A model generated the notes under the pieces. The model saw only the letters and a list, made by a program, of their open reading frames with translations. It was not told the origin of the DNA and did no database searches. From contig NZ_CP083956.1 of the NCBI RefSeq assembly GCF_006442795.2, forward strand, positions 2,271,501 to 2,335,500: a stretch of DNA of 64,000 bases. The letters run 5' to 3'. Both the position numbers and the translations under genes were made by a program. This DNA comes from Mesorhizobium sp. B1-1-8. Its GTDB lineage: Bacteria; Pseudomonadota; Alphaproteobacteria; Rhizobiales; Rhizobiaceae. This document shows, in pieces, positions 1 to 9,337 of the stretch (within the stretch, counting starts at the first letter, position 1; the number at the start of each line of letters is the position of its first letter).

Positions 1-193
1 TGATCGTCTGCCCCGGTACGGCTCTCTGTGGCACGCCATTCGGCGTTTCGGCGATGTAGCCAAGCCGCTGCGCCATCTCGATGACGATCTCGCGCGTACG
101 CGCCCGCACGCCCGGCCGGTTGTTGAGCACACGGTCGACCGTGGCCGGAGAAACGCCGGCTTCCCGGGCTATGTCTGTCAGGGTTGGCCGCAC
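1..193 (-). CDS. LacI-family transcriptional regulator, N-terminal part (truncated by window edge)
   Basis: The 64 visible codons encode a LacI/GalR DNA-binding head: RPTLTDIAREAGVSPATVDR (helix-turn-helix) followed by the hinge-proximal RVLNNRPGVRARTREIV. The gene runs off the left edge, so the sugar-binding domain is not seen. I chose the GTG at 191-193 because LacI heads usually begin one or two residues before this motif and an AGG lies about 9 nt upstream of it; the frame stays open further upstream. It is divergent from the importer operon starting at 546, so control of that operon by this regulator is a reasonable inference. Confidence 0.85.
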   Translation of the reverse strand, partial: MRPTLTDIAREAGVSPATVDRVLNNRPGVRARTREIVIEMAQRLGYIAETPNGVPQRAVPGQTI

Positions 194-545
194 GTCGAGC
201 ACCTCATCGCAAGCATCAAAATCACGCAGCTTCCACTCAGTTCCGGAAAACGCCTCAGCAGCGACCGCGATTCTGATGTGAAATGATGTAACCGCCCTTG
301 GCTTGCGCGCAAGCCGGCGCGGTGCATAAGGCGGCGAAGGTCCGGCCACGCCGGTCGGATCGAGACCAAAGCCCCTCAAATCCAAGCAATGGGTGCGACC
401 TGATGGGTTCGGCGGACTGCATTCTTTCCCTCATTTGCGATCTTATGACGTATTTTGAGGATTTATGATGTTGACAGGCTTCATGTACTGTCGTCAATAT
501 CCCTCACGCGGGCCATGGAGGAACAGGCCCCGAGGGAGGAATTCG
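194..545. other. Intergenic divergent promoter region
   Basis: These 352 bases between the divergent LacI-type regulator and the first binding-protein gene hold no convincing gene. A possible sigma70 promoter for the rightward operon is TTGACA at 471-476 with a weak -10 (CAATAT, 495-500). The TTGACAG at 471-477 is also partly mirrored by CTGTCGTCAA at 488-497, which could be an operator half-site pair. Both readings are weak. The downstream gene has a clear GGAGG ribosome binding site just before 546. Confidence 0.3.
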
Positions 546-2159
546 ATGTCTCAATTGATCCGCATGTCGCGGCGCCGCCTGTTGGCGTCCGGAGGAAAGG
601 CGGCTGTGTTCGTCGCCGCGACTGGTATTGCACCACAGTTCATTCGCCCCGGCCGCGCCTTCGCCGCTGACGCGCTGGCGCCCGGCATGATCGGCGGGCC
701 GACCGGCTTCGACGGCGCCGAGCGCTATCAGTACGGTCCCGACACGCCGGAAGGACGCGCCGTCGAGGCGGCCAAGGCGCTGAAGGCGGCCGGCAAGGCG
801 CCGGCAAAGATCGTGCTCGGCCTGTCGGACGGCTCGATCGGCCAGCTGACCAAGCCTTTCCCGGCCGGCGCGCCGTCGATCAAGGACCTGTGGGAAAAGG
901 AAACCGGCATCCAGATCGAGATCGTCGGCCTGCCGAACGGCCAGGAATTCACCAAGACGATGCAGGACATCTCCACCAAGGGTGGGGCCTACGACATCTA
1001 CTCGACCGAATGGAACCGCCTTGGCGATCTCGCCGAGACCGGCGGTATCGCCAAGCTCGACGACTTCGTCGCCAAGCACAAGCCGGAATGGGACGACCCG
1101 AAGCAGGGTTACGTCAACGGGGCCAAGGGCGTGTCGCTGCTCAACCAGTATCGCGGCTCGACCTATGGCGTGTCGCTCGACGGGGACTTCCAGACCTGGG
1201 TCTATCGCACCGACTTGTTCGGCGATGCCGCCGAACAGAAGGCGTTCAAGGACAAGTATGGCTACGACCTTGCCCCGCCCAAGACCTGGAAGCAGCACAG
1301 CGACGTCGCGGCCTTCTTCCAGCGGCCGGACAAGGGCCTGTTCGGCTCGACCGACCTGCGCAACCAGGGCTGGGGGTACACCAATTGGTACCAGCGCTAC
1401 GTCTCGACGGCCTCGCCCAACCAGTTCCTGTTCGGCGACGACGGCAAGCCGCTGATCAATTCCGAGCAAGGCATCGCCGCCAGCAAGGAATATGTGGAGT
1501 CGCTGGCGCATCATTCACCCGACGCGATCTCGTGGGGCTGGCCGGAGCAGTATGGCAACTTCGCCAAGGGGGGTGCTGCGATGACCTGCGCCTTCTCCAA
1601 CCTGCCGAAATTCCTCGACAATGCCGGCAACAAGGATTCGGCCGTCACCGGCAAGATCGGCTCGATGCTGCCGCCGGGACGCGAGATCGACGGCAAGCTG
1701 ATCAGCCGCTCGGTGCTGTGGTTCTCGCTAACCGGCATGGTCTCGTCGCAGTCGAAGAATCCGGAGGCCGCCTACCTTCTGCTGCAGTGGCTGGGTTCTG
1801 CCCGCATCTATGCGTGGATGAGCGCCAATCCCGGCGGCTATCTCGATCCGTTCCGGCTCTCGGACTTCTCCGATCCGCTCGTACGCCAGACCTATCACGC
1901 TTACCACATGGACGTAGTGCGCGAGACGGTGGCGCGCACGGTGCCGACCATCAACTATCCAGGCGCCACGGCTTTCCACAACGCGCTCGACGAGAATCTT
2001 GTGGCCTCGCTGACCAAGGCCAAGACGCCGGAGCAGGCGATGGCCGACACCGAGCGGGAGTGGAAGAAGATCGCGCGCCGCATCGGCGAGGACAAGCTCC
2101 TCGAAGCCATCAAGACCAACAAGGAGGCCTGGCCCACGGTTCTCGATCCGATCAGCTGA
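546..2159 (+). CDS. ABC importer extracellular solute-binding protein (CUT1 type, Tat signal)
   Basis: 537-residue periplasmic binding protein for a carbohydrate or polyol importer. The N-terminus reads MSQLIRMSRRRLLASGGKAA, a twin-arginine signal (S-R-R-R-L-L) followed by a hydrophobic stretch and an Ala-rich cleavage region, so export folded by Tat is likely. I chose ATG 546 because GGAGGAATTCG precedes it directly; upstream in-frame ATGs lack a ribosome binding site. At about 540 residues it is longer than typical CUT1 binding proteins (about 420), as I recall for rhizobial glycerol/polyol proteins of the GlpV type. It heads an operon with two permeases and two ATPases. The substrate is not determinable from sequence; a polyol or inositol-type compound fits the neighbours. 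Confidence 0.88.
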   Translation: MSQLIRMSRRRLLASGGKAAVFVAATGIAPQFIRPGRAFAADALAPGMIGGPTGFDGAERYQYGPDTPEGRAVEAAKALKAAGKAPAKIVLGLSDGSIGQLTKPFPAGAPSIKDLWEKETGIQIEIVGLPNGQEFTKTMQDISTKGGAYDIYSTEWNRLGDLAETGGIAKLDDFVAKHKPEWDDPKQGYVNGAKGVSLLNQYRGSTYGVSLDGDFQTWVYRTDLFGDAAEQKAFKDKYGYDLAPPKTWKQHSDVAAFFQRPDKGLFGSTDLRNQGWGYTNWYQRYVSTASPNQFLFGDDGKPLINSEQGIAASKEYVESLAHHSPDAISWGWPEQYGNFAKGGAAMTCAFSNLPKFLDNAGNKDSAVTGKIGSMLPPGREIDGKLISRSVLWFSLTGMVSSQSKNPEAAYLLLQWLGSARIYAWMSANPGGYLDPFRLSDFSDPLVRQTYHAYHMDVVRETVARTVPTINYPGATAFHNALDENLVASLTKAKTPEQAMADTEREWKKIARRIGEDKLLEAIKTNKEAWPTVLDPIS

Positions 2160-2181
2160 TCCACCTCCCTGGATCAGAGCC

Positions 2182-2211
2182 GGAGGGGAGGGGCGTCAGC
2201 TCTTCCCCTCC
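2182..2211 (+). promoter_or_regulatory. Intergenic RNA hairpin after binding-protein gene
   Basis: GGAGGGGAGG (2182-2191) pairs with CTTCCCCTCC (2202-2211) over ten base pairs (one G-T) with a 10-nt loop, 22 nt after the stop of the binding-protein gene. There is no U-tract, so it is more likely an mRNA-stabilising or partial-attenuation hairpin that sets a high binding-protein to permease ratio than a terminator. Confidence 0.5.
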
Positions 2212-2240
2212 TTCCTTAACGCCGCCAGCAAAGCAGCCAG

Positions 2241-3101
2241 ATGAAGCGTTCCGTTCCCTTCGAGATATTCCGCTACGCCGCGATCCTCGCAGCGATGGCG
2301 GTGACGCTGGTGCCTATCCTGTGGATGGTGTCGATGGCCTTCAAGCCGATCGGCGAGTGGTCGGCGACCGGCGCCGACCTCACCTGGTGGCCGAAGCAGC
2401 CGACGCTCAGCAATTTCCGCTTCGTCTTCGGCGAATCCGACAACGACCTGATCGTCGCGCTCGACCATACGGCGCTGAAGCCGATCCTGTCGTCGCTGCT
2501 CTCGGCGGTGTTCGGGACCGCGATCGCCATGTCGGCGGGCACCGCCGCCGCCTACGGCCTTTCGCGCTTCGGCTCCGGCCAGAACCTTCCACTGGCGCTG
2601 ATCCAGCTCAGGCTGTTTCCGCCGATGGCAGTGATGATCCCGGTGATGATCATGTGGGCTTTCCTCAACCTCAACGACACGTGGTTGGGGTTGGCGCTGA
2701 TCTATGGCATCGTCACGCTGCCCTTCGCCTTCTGGCTGATGAAGACCTTCTTCGACGACATGCCGCGCGAGATCGAGGAGGCCGCACTGGTCGAGGGCTG
2801 CTCGCGGCTGCGCGTCTTCACCCGCATCACGCTGCCGATGATGCGAGCGCCGCTGGCGAGTGCCGCGCTCTTCGTCTTCATCCTCAACTGGTCGGATTAT
2901 CTCATCGCGCTGCTGCTCACCACGCGCGAATGGGTGACGATCCCTGTCTACATGGCGTCATTGTCGTCCTCAATGACCGGGCAGCTCTACGGCGCCAAGG
3001 CCGCGCTCGGCCTGATCGCGGCGGTGCCTCCCGTCATCATCGGCATCGCCATCCAACGCCACTTGGTGCGCGGGCTGACCTTCGGAGCGCTCAAGCAATG
3101 A
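2241..3101 (+). CDS. Carbohydrate ABC importer permease (MalG-like)
   Basis: 286-residue inner-membrane permease with about six hydrophobic segments, the first at residues 12-35. The cytoplasmic EAA loop that docks the ATPase is visible as [20 protein letters not shown] followed by TLPMM. Length and a C-terminal location of this loop fit MalG-type CUT1 permeases. The stop codon overlaps the next start (ATGA at 3098-3101), so the two permeases are translationally coupled. The permease genes are in MalG-then-MalF order, the reverse of the usual maltose arrangement. Confidence 0.88.
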   Translation: MKRSVPFEIFRYAAILAAMAVTLVPILWMVSMAFKPIGEWSATGADLTWWPKQPTLSNFRFVFGESDNDLIVALDHTALKPILSSLLSAVFGTAIAMSAGTAAAYGLSRFGSGQNLPLALIQLRLFPPMAVMIPVMIMWAFLNLNDTWLGLALIYGIVTLPFAFWLMKTFFDDMPREIEEAALVEGCSRLRVFTRITLPMMRAPLASAALFVFILNWSDYLIALLLTTREWVTIPVYMASLSSSMTGQLYGAKAALGLIAAVPPVIIGIAIQRHLVRGLTFGALKQ

Positions 3102-4054
3102 GCGCGGTGACGGCGACGATTTCGGAGGACAAGATGGGCGCGCGGACAAAGCCCGCCACGCCTGACGAGGGCGCGCGGCTGGGTTTCCGCCTGACGTTGC
3201 CAGCGCAGATCCTGGTGCTGTTCATCTCGGCCTTTCCGCTTTTGATGCAGCTCTACATCAGCGTCACCGACTGGTCGCCGCTCTCCGGCATCGGCTGGTG
3301 GAACGCCTGGGAGATGTGGAACAGCTTCGCCAACTACACCGACCTTGCGGCCGATGCCCGCTTCTGGAGCGCCTTGCAGCGCACGGCGATCGTCATGCTC
3401 GTCTGTGTGCCAGCCGAGTTCCTGCTGGGTCTCGCGCTGGCGACGCTGTTTGCCGACGACTTTCCGGGCAAGCGCATCTTCTATTCGATCCTTTTGATGC
3501 CGATGATGGTCGTGCCTGCGGTCGCCGGCTACATGTTCTTCATGCTATTCCAGTCGGGCGGCCCGGTGAACGACATCCTTTCGCGGATCGTCGGCACGCC
3601 GGTCACGATCGCTTGGCTGTCCGATCCGAACCTGGCTTTGATCGCGGTCATGATCGCAGACATCTGGCAGTGGACGCCGCTGATGTTCCTTATCCTGCTC
3701 GCCGGCCTGGTCGGCGTGCCGGAGGACCAGATGAAGGCGGCGACGCTGCTCGGCGCCAATGCCTGGCAGCGCTTCATCACCATCGTGCTGCCGAAGATGA
3801 AGACGATCATCATCATCGCGCTGGCGATCCGGGTGATCGAGAACTTCAAGATCTTCGACACGCTCTACATCATGACCGGCGGCGGCCCCGGCGTCGCCAC
3901 CGAGACGATCTCCGTCTACATCTACAAGGTCACCACGCAAGACCTGATCTGGGGTTATGTGGCGGCCATCGCTTTAGCCATCCTGATCGTGCTTTCGATC
4001 GTCGCGGTCTACGCCATGAAGCGCATGACCAAGGCACGGGAGGTGCCGGCATGA
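3098..4054 (+). CDS. Carbohydrate ABC importer permease (MalF-like)
   Basis: 318-residue inner-membrane permease, partner of the preceding gene. The start ATG at 3098 overlaps the upstream stop. The first membrane segment ([20 protein letters not shown]) is preceded by about 30 polar residues. An EAA-type loop is visible near the C-terminus ([17 protein letters not shown]). It forms the heterodimeric transmembrane channel with the MalG-like protein. The next gene, the first ATPase, starts at 4051 and overlaps this stop by four bases. Confidence 0.88.
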   Translation: MSAVTATISEDKMGARTKPATPDEGARLGFRLTLPAQILVLFISAFPLLMQLYISVTDWSPLSGIGWWNAWEMWNSFANYTDLAADARFWSALQRTAIVMLVCVPAEFLLGLALATLFADDFPGKRIFYSILLMPMMVVPAVAGYMFFMLFQSGGPVNDILSRIVGTPVTIAWLSDPNLALIAVMIADIWQWTPLMFLILLAGLVGVPEDQMKAATLLGANAWQRFITIVLPKMKTIIIIALAIRVIENFKIFDTLYIMTGGGPGVATETISVYIYKVTTQDLIWGYVAAIALAILIVLSIVAVYAMKRMTKAREVPA

Positions 4055-5136
4055 GCGCGATCCAGCTCCAGAACCTGGTCAAAAAATTCGGCGACTTCAC
4101 CGCGCTGAAGACGATGGATCTCGAAATCGCCGATGGCGAGTTCATGGCGCTGCTCGGGCCTTCGGGCTGCGGCAAGTCGACGACGATGAACATGATCGCC
4201 GGCATGGAGGAACCGACCAGCGGCAAGATCCTGTTCGGCGAGCGTGACATGGCCGGCGTGCCGATGGGGGGGCGCGGCGTCGGCTTCGTGTTCCAGAACT
4301 ACGCCATCTTCACCCATATGACGGTGCGCCAGAACCTGGCCTATGGGCCGAAGATGCGCGGCGCCGCCAAGGCCGAGATCGACCGCCGCGTCGGCGCCAT
4401 CGCCGAGATGCTGCAGCTTTCGCCATTGCTCGACCGCAAGGCGGACCGGCTTTCGGTCAACATCCTGCAGCGCGTGGCGATCGGCCGCTCGGCGATCATG
4501 GAGCCGGCGATTTTCCTGCTCGACGAGCCGCTCTCCAATGTCGACGCGGCGTTTCGGGCGGTGATGCGCACCGAGCTCAAGCAGCTGCAGCGCCAATTCA
4601 GGCAGACGATGGTCTATGTCACGCATGACCAGCTCGAAGCCATGACCATGGCCGACCGCATCGCGGTGATGGACCATGGCGTGCTGCAGCAGGTCGGCAC
4701 GCCACTCGAAGTCTATAACAATCCGGCCAATGTCTTCGTTGCGCGCTTCATCGGAGCCCCGGGCATGAACCTGCTCAAGGGCAGGCCGGCGACAAGCGAT
4801 CGCGGGCTGGTGATCGATCTAGGGCCACTCGGCGTCACGCCGCCTTTACCGGATGAACTCGCTTCGGCTGTGCGCGCAGTACCCGGCGACGTGCTCTACG
4901 GCTTCCGGCCGGAGCAGGTGACGCTTGCCGAGCGCGGGCTGTCGATGCCGGCGAGCTTCGTCGAGCGGATCGGCGCGCGCACCATCGTCCATCTCGGCGA
5001 AGGCGAGAGCGCGGTGAAGGCGGTGTTCGAGAATGATGTCGGGCTGTCGGTCGGGCAGACGGCGATCGTCGCGCCGCCGGCCTCCTCGGTACGCGTCTTC
5101 GACGCCGCGACCGGCCTTGCAGTGAGGGCGGGCTGA
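4051..5136 (+). CDS. ABC importer ATPase (MalK/UgpC-like) with degenerate signature motif
   Basis: 361-residue MalK-type ATPase. Walker A is GPSGCGKST, Walker B is IFLLDEP with the catalytic Glu present, and the switch His is in VTHDQ. A C-terminal regulatory (TOBE) domain follows from about residue 235. The oddity is the signature motif: family members read LSGGQRQRVA, but here it is LSVNILQRVA, so the glycine pair that clamps ATP in the partner site is lost. The next gene encodes a second ATPase with an intact signature but an altered Walker B, so the two probably work as an asymmetric heterodimer. Start ATG 4051 overlaps the permease stop. Confidence 0.88.
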   Translation: MSAIQLQNLVKKFGDFTALKTMDLEIADGEFMALLGPSGCGKSTTMNMIAGMEEPTSGKILFGERDMAGVPMGGRGVGFVFQNYAIFTHMTVRQNLAYGPKMRGAAKAEIDRRVGAIAEMLQLSPLLDRKADRLSVNILQRVAIGRSAIMEPAIFLLDEPLSNVDAAFRAVMRTELKQLQRQFRQTMVYVTHDQLEAMTMADRIAVMDHGVLQQVGTPLEVYNNPANVFVARFIGAPGMNLLKGRPATSDRGLVIDLGPLGVTPPLPDELASAVRAVPGDVLYGFRPEQVTLAERGLSMPASFVERIGARTIVHLGEGESAVKAVFENDVGLSVGQTAIVAPPASSVRVFDAATGLAVRAG

Positions 5137-5139
5137 GTC

Positions 5140-6201
5140 ATGGCCGATATCGTTTTTCGCAATGTCACGAAGCGCTACGGCGCCACGCTTGCCGTCGACG
5201 ACGCTTCCTTCACCGTCAACGACAACGAGTTCTTCTGCTTCTTCGGTCCGCCGCTGTCGGGCAAGTCGACGATCCTGCGCCTTGTGCTCGGCTTGGAAAT
5301 GCCGGATCAGGGCGAGATTCTGATCGGCGGCAAGCCGGTCAACAGCGTCTCGCCGGCCGAGCGCAACGTCGCCATGGTGTTCCAGAACCTGGCGCTGTTC
5401 CCGCATATGAGCGCGCGCGACAATATCCGCTTCCCGCTGGTCGAGCGGAAGGTCGCGGAAGCCGAGATCGAGAAGCGCCTCGCCGACATCGCGATCAAGC
5501 TGCATATCGGCCATATCCTGCACAAGCCGCCGGCACAGCTTTCCGGCGGCGAGCGGCAGCGCGTGGCGATCGCGCGGGCCCTGGTGCGCGACCCGGCCGC
5601 CTATCTGATGGACGATCCGATCTCGGCGCTCGATGCGCGGCTGCGCGAGGAGACGCGCGTCGAGCTGAAGCGCATCCAGCGCGAGCTCGGCAAGACGCTG
5701 ATCTACGTCACGCACGACCAGGAAGAGGCGATGTCGGTCGCCGACCGTATGGCGATCCTGGAGAACGGCCGGATCAGGCAGATCGGCGCGCCGGCCGAGA
5801 TCTACGATCGTCCGGCAAGCGCCTATGTGGCGCGCATGCTCGGCTCTCCGATGATGAACATCCTGCTCTCGGTGCGTGCTGCGGGCGGCGTCGAGGCGGC
5901 CGAAGGAACAATCCGCATAGCCGACGCGAAGGCACCGGCCGAGGCGATCGAGATCGGGCTGCGGCCCGAAGACATAAAGGTCCGGCCATGGACGGACAGC
6001 GGGACGGCGGAAGGCCGCCCGGCGCGGGTGTTCGAGGTCGAGCCGCTCGGCGGCTACACCGTGGTGACACTTGCCGCCGGACAGGCGCGCGTGAGGGCGT
6101 TGCTGCGCGGCCAGCCTGACATCAGGCCGGATGCCATGGTGGCGATATCCTGCGAGCCAGCCCGCGTGCATTATTTCGGTCAGGACGGAGGCGCGTTGTG
6201 A
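5140..6201 (+). CDS. ABC importer ATPase (MalK-like), second subunit, with DD Walker B
   Basis: 353-residue MalK-type ATPase three bases after the previous gene. Walker A is GPPLSGKST, the signature LSGGERQRVAIARAL is intact, and the switch His is in VTHDQEEA. Walker B reads AYLMDDP, with Asp in place of the catalytic Glu. Paired with the preceding ATPase this gives one fully consensus ATP site (Walker A/B of the first, signature of the second) and one degenerate site. A TOBE-like C-terminal domain follows from about residue 235. Two-ATPase CUT1 systems are known in rhizobia (for example GlpS/GlpT for glycerol). Confidence 0.88.
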   Translation: MADIVFRNVTKRYGATLAVDDASFTVNDNEFFCFFGPPLSGKSTILRLVLGLEMPDQGEILIGGKPVNSVSPAERNVAMVFQNLALFPHMSARDNIRFPLVERKVAEAEIEKRLADIAIKLHIGHILHKPPAQLSGGERQRVAIARALVRDPAAYLMDDPISALDARLREETRVELKRIQRELGKTLIYVTHDQEEAMSVADRMAILENGRIRQIGAPAEIYDRPASAYVARMLGSPMMNILLSVRAAGGVEAAEGTIRIADAKAPAEAIEIGLRPEDIKVRPWTDSGTAEGRPARVFEVEPLGGYTVVTLAAGQARVRALLRGQPDIRPDAMVAISCEPARVHYFGQDGGAL

Positions 6202-6236
6202 CGGCAGCCGCGAGGACAGAATTTCGGGAGGAAGAC

Positions 6237-7325
6237 ATGGTACGCAAAGGCTTCGAGCCGGACGTTAAGGTTCGCGCCAGGGAATACCGGATCGGCTGCG
6301 TCGGCGCCGGCATGATCATGGCGGAGTGCCATCTGGCGGCCTACAAGGAGGCCGGCTTTCCGGTGGTGACGATCGCTTCGCGCACCAAGGCCAATGCCGA
6401 GAAGGTCGCTGCCCGCTGGGGCATCCCAACCGTGCACGACACGCCGGAGCAGCTGATCGAGGACACCGATGTCGAGATCGTCGATGTGGCCTTCCCGCCG
6501 GACCGGCAGCCGGCGCTGATCCGCCACGCGCTGAAGCAGAAGCACATCAAGGCGATCCTGGCGCAGAAGCCGCTGGCGCTGTCGGTCGAAGAAGCGATCA
6601 AGCTGCGCGACGAGGCGGCTGCATCGGGAAAGATCCTCTCGGTCAACCAGAACATGCGCTACGACCAGTCGATGCGGGTGCTGAAGCAGATCCTCGACAG
6701 CGGCGCGCTCGGCGACATCATCTTTGCGCAGATCGACATGCATGCGATCCCGCACTGGCAGACCTTCCTTGCCGATTACGACCGGCTGACGCTTGCCAAT
6801 ATGAGCGTGCATCATCTCGACGTGCTGCGCTTCCTGTTCGGCGATCCGGACGAGATCACCACGCTGACGCGCAAGGACCCGCGCACGAAATTCGAGCATT
6901 CCGATGGCATCACGGTGTCGACGCTGCGTTTCCCCTCCGGCGTGCTTGCGGTGTCGCTGGAGGACGTGTGGTCCGGTCCGCGCCAGGAAGGCTATCACGA
7001 CGACCAGCACATCGCCTGGCGCGTCGACGGCACCAAGGGCGTGGCCAAGGGCATGATCGGCTGGCCGAAGGGTGTGGCTTCGACGCTGACCTTCGCCTCG
7101 ACCGAAACGACTGATGGAAAGTGGGTCAGCCCGAGCTGGGAAACGATGTGGTTTCCGCACGCCTTCATCGGCGTGATGGAACAGCTGCAGCACGCCGTGA
7201 AGACAGGCACGCCGCCGGCGCTCTCCGTCGCCGACAACGTCAAGACTATGGCGCTGGTCGAGGCCGGCTACCGCTCGATGGCAGCGGGCCGGACGGTCAA
7301 GCTCTCCGAAATCCCGATCACCTGA
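6237..7325 (+). CDS. Gfo/Idh/MocA-family NAD(P)-dependent oxidoreductase
   Basis: 362-residue cytoplasmic dehydrogenase. The N-terminal Rossmann motif is YRIGCVGAGMIMAECHLAAY, and AQKPLALSVEEA carries the E/QKP motif of this family whose Lys helps catalysis. The C-terminal half is the alpha/beta substrate domain with the MSVHHLDVLRF histidines. ATG 6237 is preceded by GGGAGG with 5-nt spacing; an in-frame GTG at 6198 overlapping the previous stop is less likely. Family members oxidise inositols, inosamines or sugars; with the adjacent MocC-, MocD- and MocE-like genes, a rhizopine-like or methylated inositol substrate is plausible but unproven. Confidence 0.85.
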   Translation: MVRKGFEPDVKVRAREYRIGCVGAGMIMAECHLAAYKEAGFPVVTIASRTKANAEKVAARWGIPTVHDTPEQLIEDTDVEIVDVAFPPDRQPALIRHALKQKHIKAILAQKPLALSVEEAIKLRDEAAASGKILSVNQNMRYDQSMRVLKQILDSGALGDIIFAQIDMHAIPHWQTFLADYDRLTLANMSVHHLDVLRFLFGDPDEITTLTRKDPRTKFEHSDGITVSTLRFPSGVLAVSLEDVWSGPRQEGYHDDQHIAWRVDGTKGVAKGMIGWPKGVASTLTFASTETTDGKWVSPSWETMWFPHAFIGVMEQLQHAVKTGTPPALSVADNVKTMALVEAGYRSMAAGRTVKLSEIPIT

Positions 7326-7378
7326 AAACACTGGCAACTGAATCAGCCCAATCAACTGAAATCACTGGCAACTGAATC
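7321..7378. repeat. Two-copy 24-bp direct repeat
   Basis: CACTGGCAACTGAATC occurs perfectly at 7329-7344 and 7363-7378. Counting the preceding bases, 22 of 24 positions match between 7321-7344 and 7355-7378, a period of 34 bp. It sits between the oxidoreductase stop and the ribosome binding site of the next gene. It may be a small duplication or a paired protein-binding site. Confidence 0.6.
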
Positions 7379-7402
7379 GCTTACAGGGAGGAATTCAAGA
7401 TC

Positions 7403-8317
7403 ATGATGCAGGCAGGTATTTTCACGGGTTATTTCCCGTACGGTCTCGAGGGGACGGCGCAAAAGATCCGCAGCCTCGGTTTCAACACGGTGCAGCTCGA
7501 CCTGCATTTCAAGGATATTGACCTGTCGGCCGGGCAGATCACCAAGGACAAGGCGAAAAAGGTGCGCGACACCTTCCGCGACCATAACCTGCCGATCTGC
7601 TGCGTGTCGGGCTATACCAACATCATCCATCCGGATAAGGGGGAGCGCGAGAAGCGCGTAGACTATCTCAAGGAAATCATCCGCAATGCGCGTGACTTCG
7701 GCTCGCCTTACGTGATCTCGGAGACCGGCACCTACAACACCGAGTCCGACTGGGTGCATCACCCGAAGAACAAGACCGAGGAAGGCTTCGAGGAGTGCCG
7801 CAAGGTGATCGCCGACCTTGCCCAGACAGCTTACGACCACGGCGCGGTCTTCCTGCTCGAAACCTATGTCAACAACGTCGTCGGCTCGGTCGAAGAGACG
7901 GTGAAGATGTTCGCGCAGGTCGACCATCCCGGCCTCGGCCTGCTGATGGACCCAACCAATTATTTCGAGACCCACAACATCGACCGGATGGACCAGATCC
8001 TGAACCAGGTCTTCGACACGCTGACCGACAAGATCAGGATCGCGCATGCCAAGGACGTGAAGCGCTCGGGCGACGACAAGTCGGAGAAGCATGCCGATAT
8101 CGGCGATGCGGACGCGAAGGAAAGCCACACCTTCCGCGGTGTCGGCGAGATCGAGCTGCCGGCGCCGGGCCTGGGTTCGCTGAACTACGACCTCTACCTC
8201 AAGCGTCTCGCCCAGAAGCATCCGAACATTCCGATAATCATCGAGCATCTGTCGGAAGACGACGTTCCGCGCGCCAAGAAATTCCTCGACGGGAAGCTAC
8301 GCGCCAACGGCCTCTAA
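7403..8317 (+). CDS. Sugar phosphate isomerase/epimerase-like TIM-barrel protein (MocC/IolE-like)
   Basis: 304-residue protein of the xylose-isomerase-like TIM-barrel family. Metal-ligand candidates lie in the expected strand ends: YVISETGTY, VFLLETYVNN, GLLMDPTNYFETHN, IRIAHAKDVKRS and the late PIIIEHLSEDDVPRAKKFL. It is preceded by GGGAGG; ATG 7403 or the adjacent ATG 7406 may be used. Enzymes of this family isomerise, epimerise or dehydrate keto-sugars and inososes (IolE, IolI, MocC). It lies between the MocA-like dehydrogenase and a ribose-type importer and probably acts one step after the dehydrogenase. Confidence 0.82.
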   Translation: MMQAGIFTGYFPYGLEGTAQKIRSLGFNTVQLDLHFKDIDLSAGQITKDKAKKVRDTFRDHNLPICCVSGYTNIIHPDKGEREKRVDYLKEIIRNARDFGSPYVISETGTYNTESDWVHHPKNKTEEGFEECRKVIADLAQTAYDHGAVFLLETYVNNVVGSVEETVKMFAQVDHPGLGLLMDPTNYFETHNIDRMDQILNQVFDTLTDKIRIAHAKDVKRSGDDKSEKHADIGDADAKESHTFRGVGEIELPAPGLGSLNYDLYLKRLAQKHPNIPIIIEHLSEDDVPRAKKFLDGKLRANGL

Positions 8318-8385
8318 GGGTCGCGCCGGCGCCGTCGCTCGGACGGCGCCCGCGGCTTGCACGAACACAAGGTGGAGGAAACGAG

Positions 8386-9330
8386 ATGTTGAAATTCGGA
8401 TTGAAACTGGCGGCCGCGGCGACCGTATTCGCCGGCGTTGCGTTCGGCTCGGCCGCGCAGGCCGCAGATGGCCAGAAGACATTCTATCTCCTGTCGCATG
8501 GCGGCCCGTCCGACGCGTTCTGGATCGACTGGAACGCCGGCGCCACCAAGGCCTGCGACCAGCTCAAGGTGACCTGCAAGATCTCGTTCAGCGGCGGCGA
8601 CATGGCGGCGCAGAAGGAGGCCTTCAACTCCGCGCTCGCCGCCAAGCCGGACGGTATCGCCACCACCTCGGCGCAGCCAGGTCTGTGGACAGAGGAAGTG
8701 AAGGCTGCCAAAGCCGCCGGCATTCCAATCGTGTTCTTCAACACGGACGATCCGGCCACCGGCCGCCAGGCCTATGTCGGCGCCGACCTCAAGGAAGCCG
8801 GCGCCATCTGGGCGAAGTATCTCGTCGACCACAAGATGGTGAAGCAGGGCGACAAGGTCTTCCTGCCGGTCGAGGTGCCCGGCGCCAGCTACCAGCAGCT
8901 CGAGACGGAAGGCATCGCCGGCGTCTTCGATCCGCTCGGCATCAAATATGATGTGGTCGACTGCGGCACCGATCCGGCCGGCATCATCGCCAAGATGACC
9001 GACTATATGGTCGCCAACAGTCCGCCGGCGATCATCGCGCTCGGCGATTCCGTGGCGGCCAGCGTCAAGCGGGTGTTCGACGGCGCCGGCATTCCGGCCG
9101 GCAAGATCCCGGTCGTCGGCTGGGGCAATTCCAAGGAGACGGCCCAGGCGGTCAAGGACGGTTTCGTCAATGCCGCCGCCTGGCAGTATCCTTCGGCACA
9201 AGGCTTCATGCCGGTCGCGTTGCTCGGTCTCGCCGCCTCTGGCGAGCCGATCGGTTATGACATCCACACCTTCGGCCTCTACGACGCCTCCAGCGTCGAG
9301 CCGATCCTGAAGCTCTACGACAAGAAGTAA
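8386..9330 (+). CDS. Ribose-type (CUT2) sugar ABC importer binding protein (MocB/RbsB-like)
   Basis: 314-residue periplasmic binding protein. The signal peptide ends in AAQAADG (cleavage near residue 27). The mature protein has the two-lobed RbsB fold: alternating strands such as KTFYLLSHG and GIPIVFFNTDDP, and a late GWGNSKETAQAVKDG hinge region. Start ATG 8386 is set by GGTGGAGGAA upstream. The permease and ATPase follow, giving a complete CUT2 importer. In the Sinorhizobium moc operon the corresponding protein is MocB, which binds rhizopine; the ligand here is unknown. Confidence 0.87.
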   Translation: MLKFGLKLAAAATVFAGVAFGSAAQAADGQKTFYLLSHGGPSDAFWIDWNAGATKACDQLKVTCKISFSGGDMAAQKEAFNSALAAKPDGIATTSAQPGLWTEEVKAAKAAGIPIVFFNTDDPATGRQAYVGADLKEAGAIWAKYLVDHKMVKQGDKVFLPVEVPGASYQQLETEGIAGVFDPLGIKYDVVDCGTDPAGIIAKMTDYMVANSPPAIIALGDSVAASVKRVFDGAGIPAGKIPVVGWGNSKETAQAVKDGFVNAAAWQYPSAQGFMPVALLGLAASGEPIGYDIHTFGLYDASSVEPILKLYDKK

Positions 9331-9337
9331 GGAAATC

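Noticed and set aside
504..1514. Long open frame on the minus strand opposite the first binding-protein gene
   Set aside because: It is the antisense frame of a well-supported gene in GC-rich DNA, shows no family motif and has an Arg/Leu/Val-biased composition.
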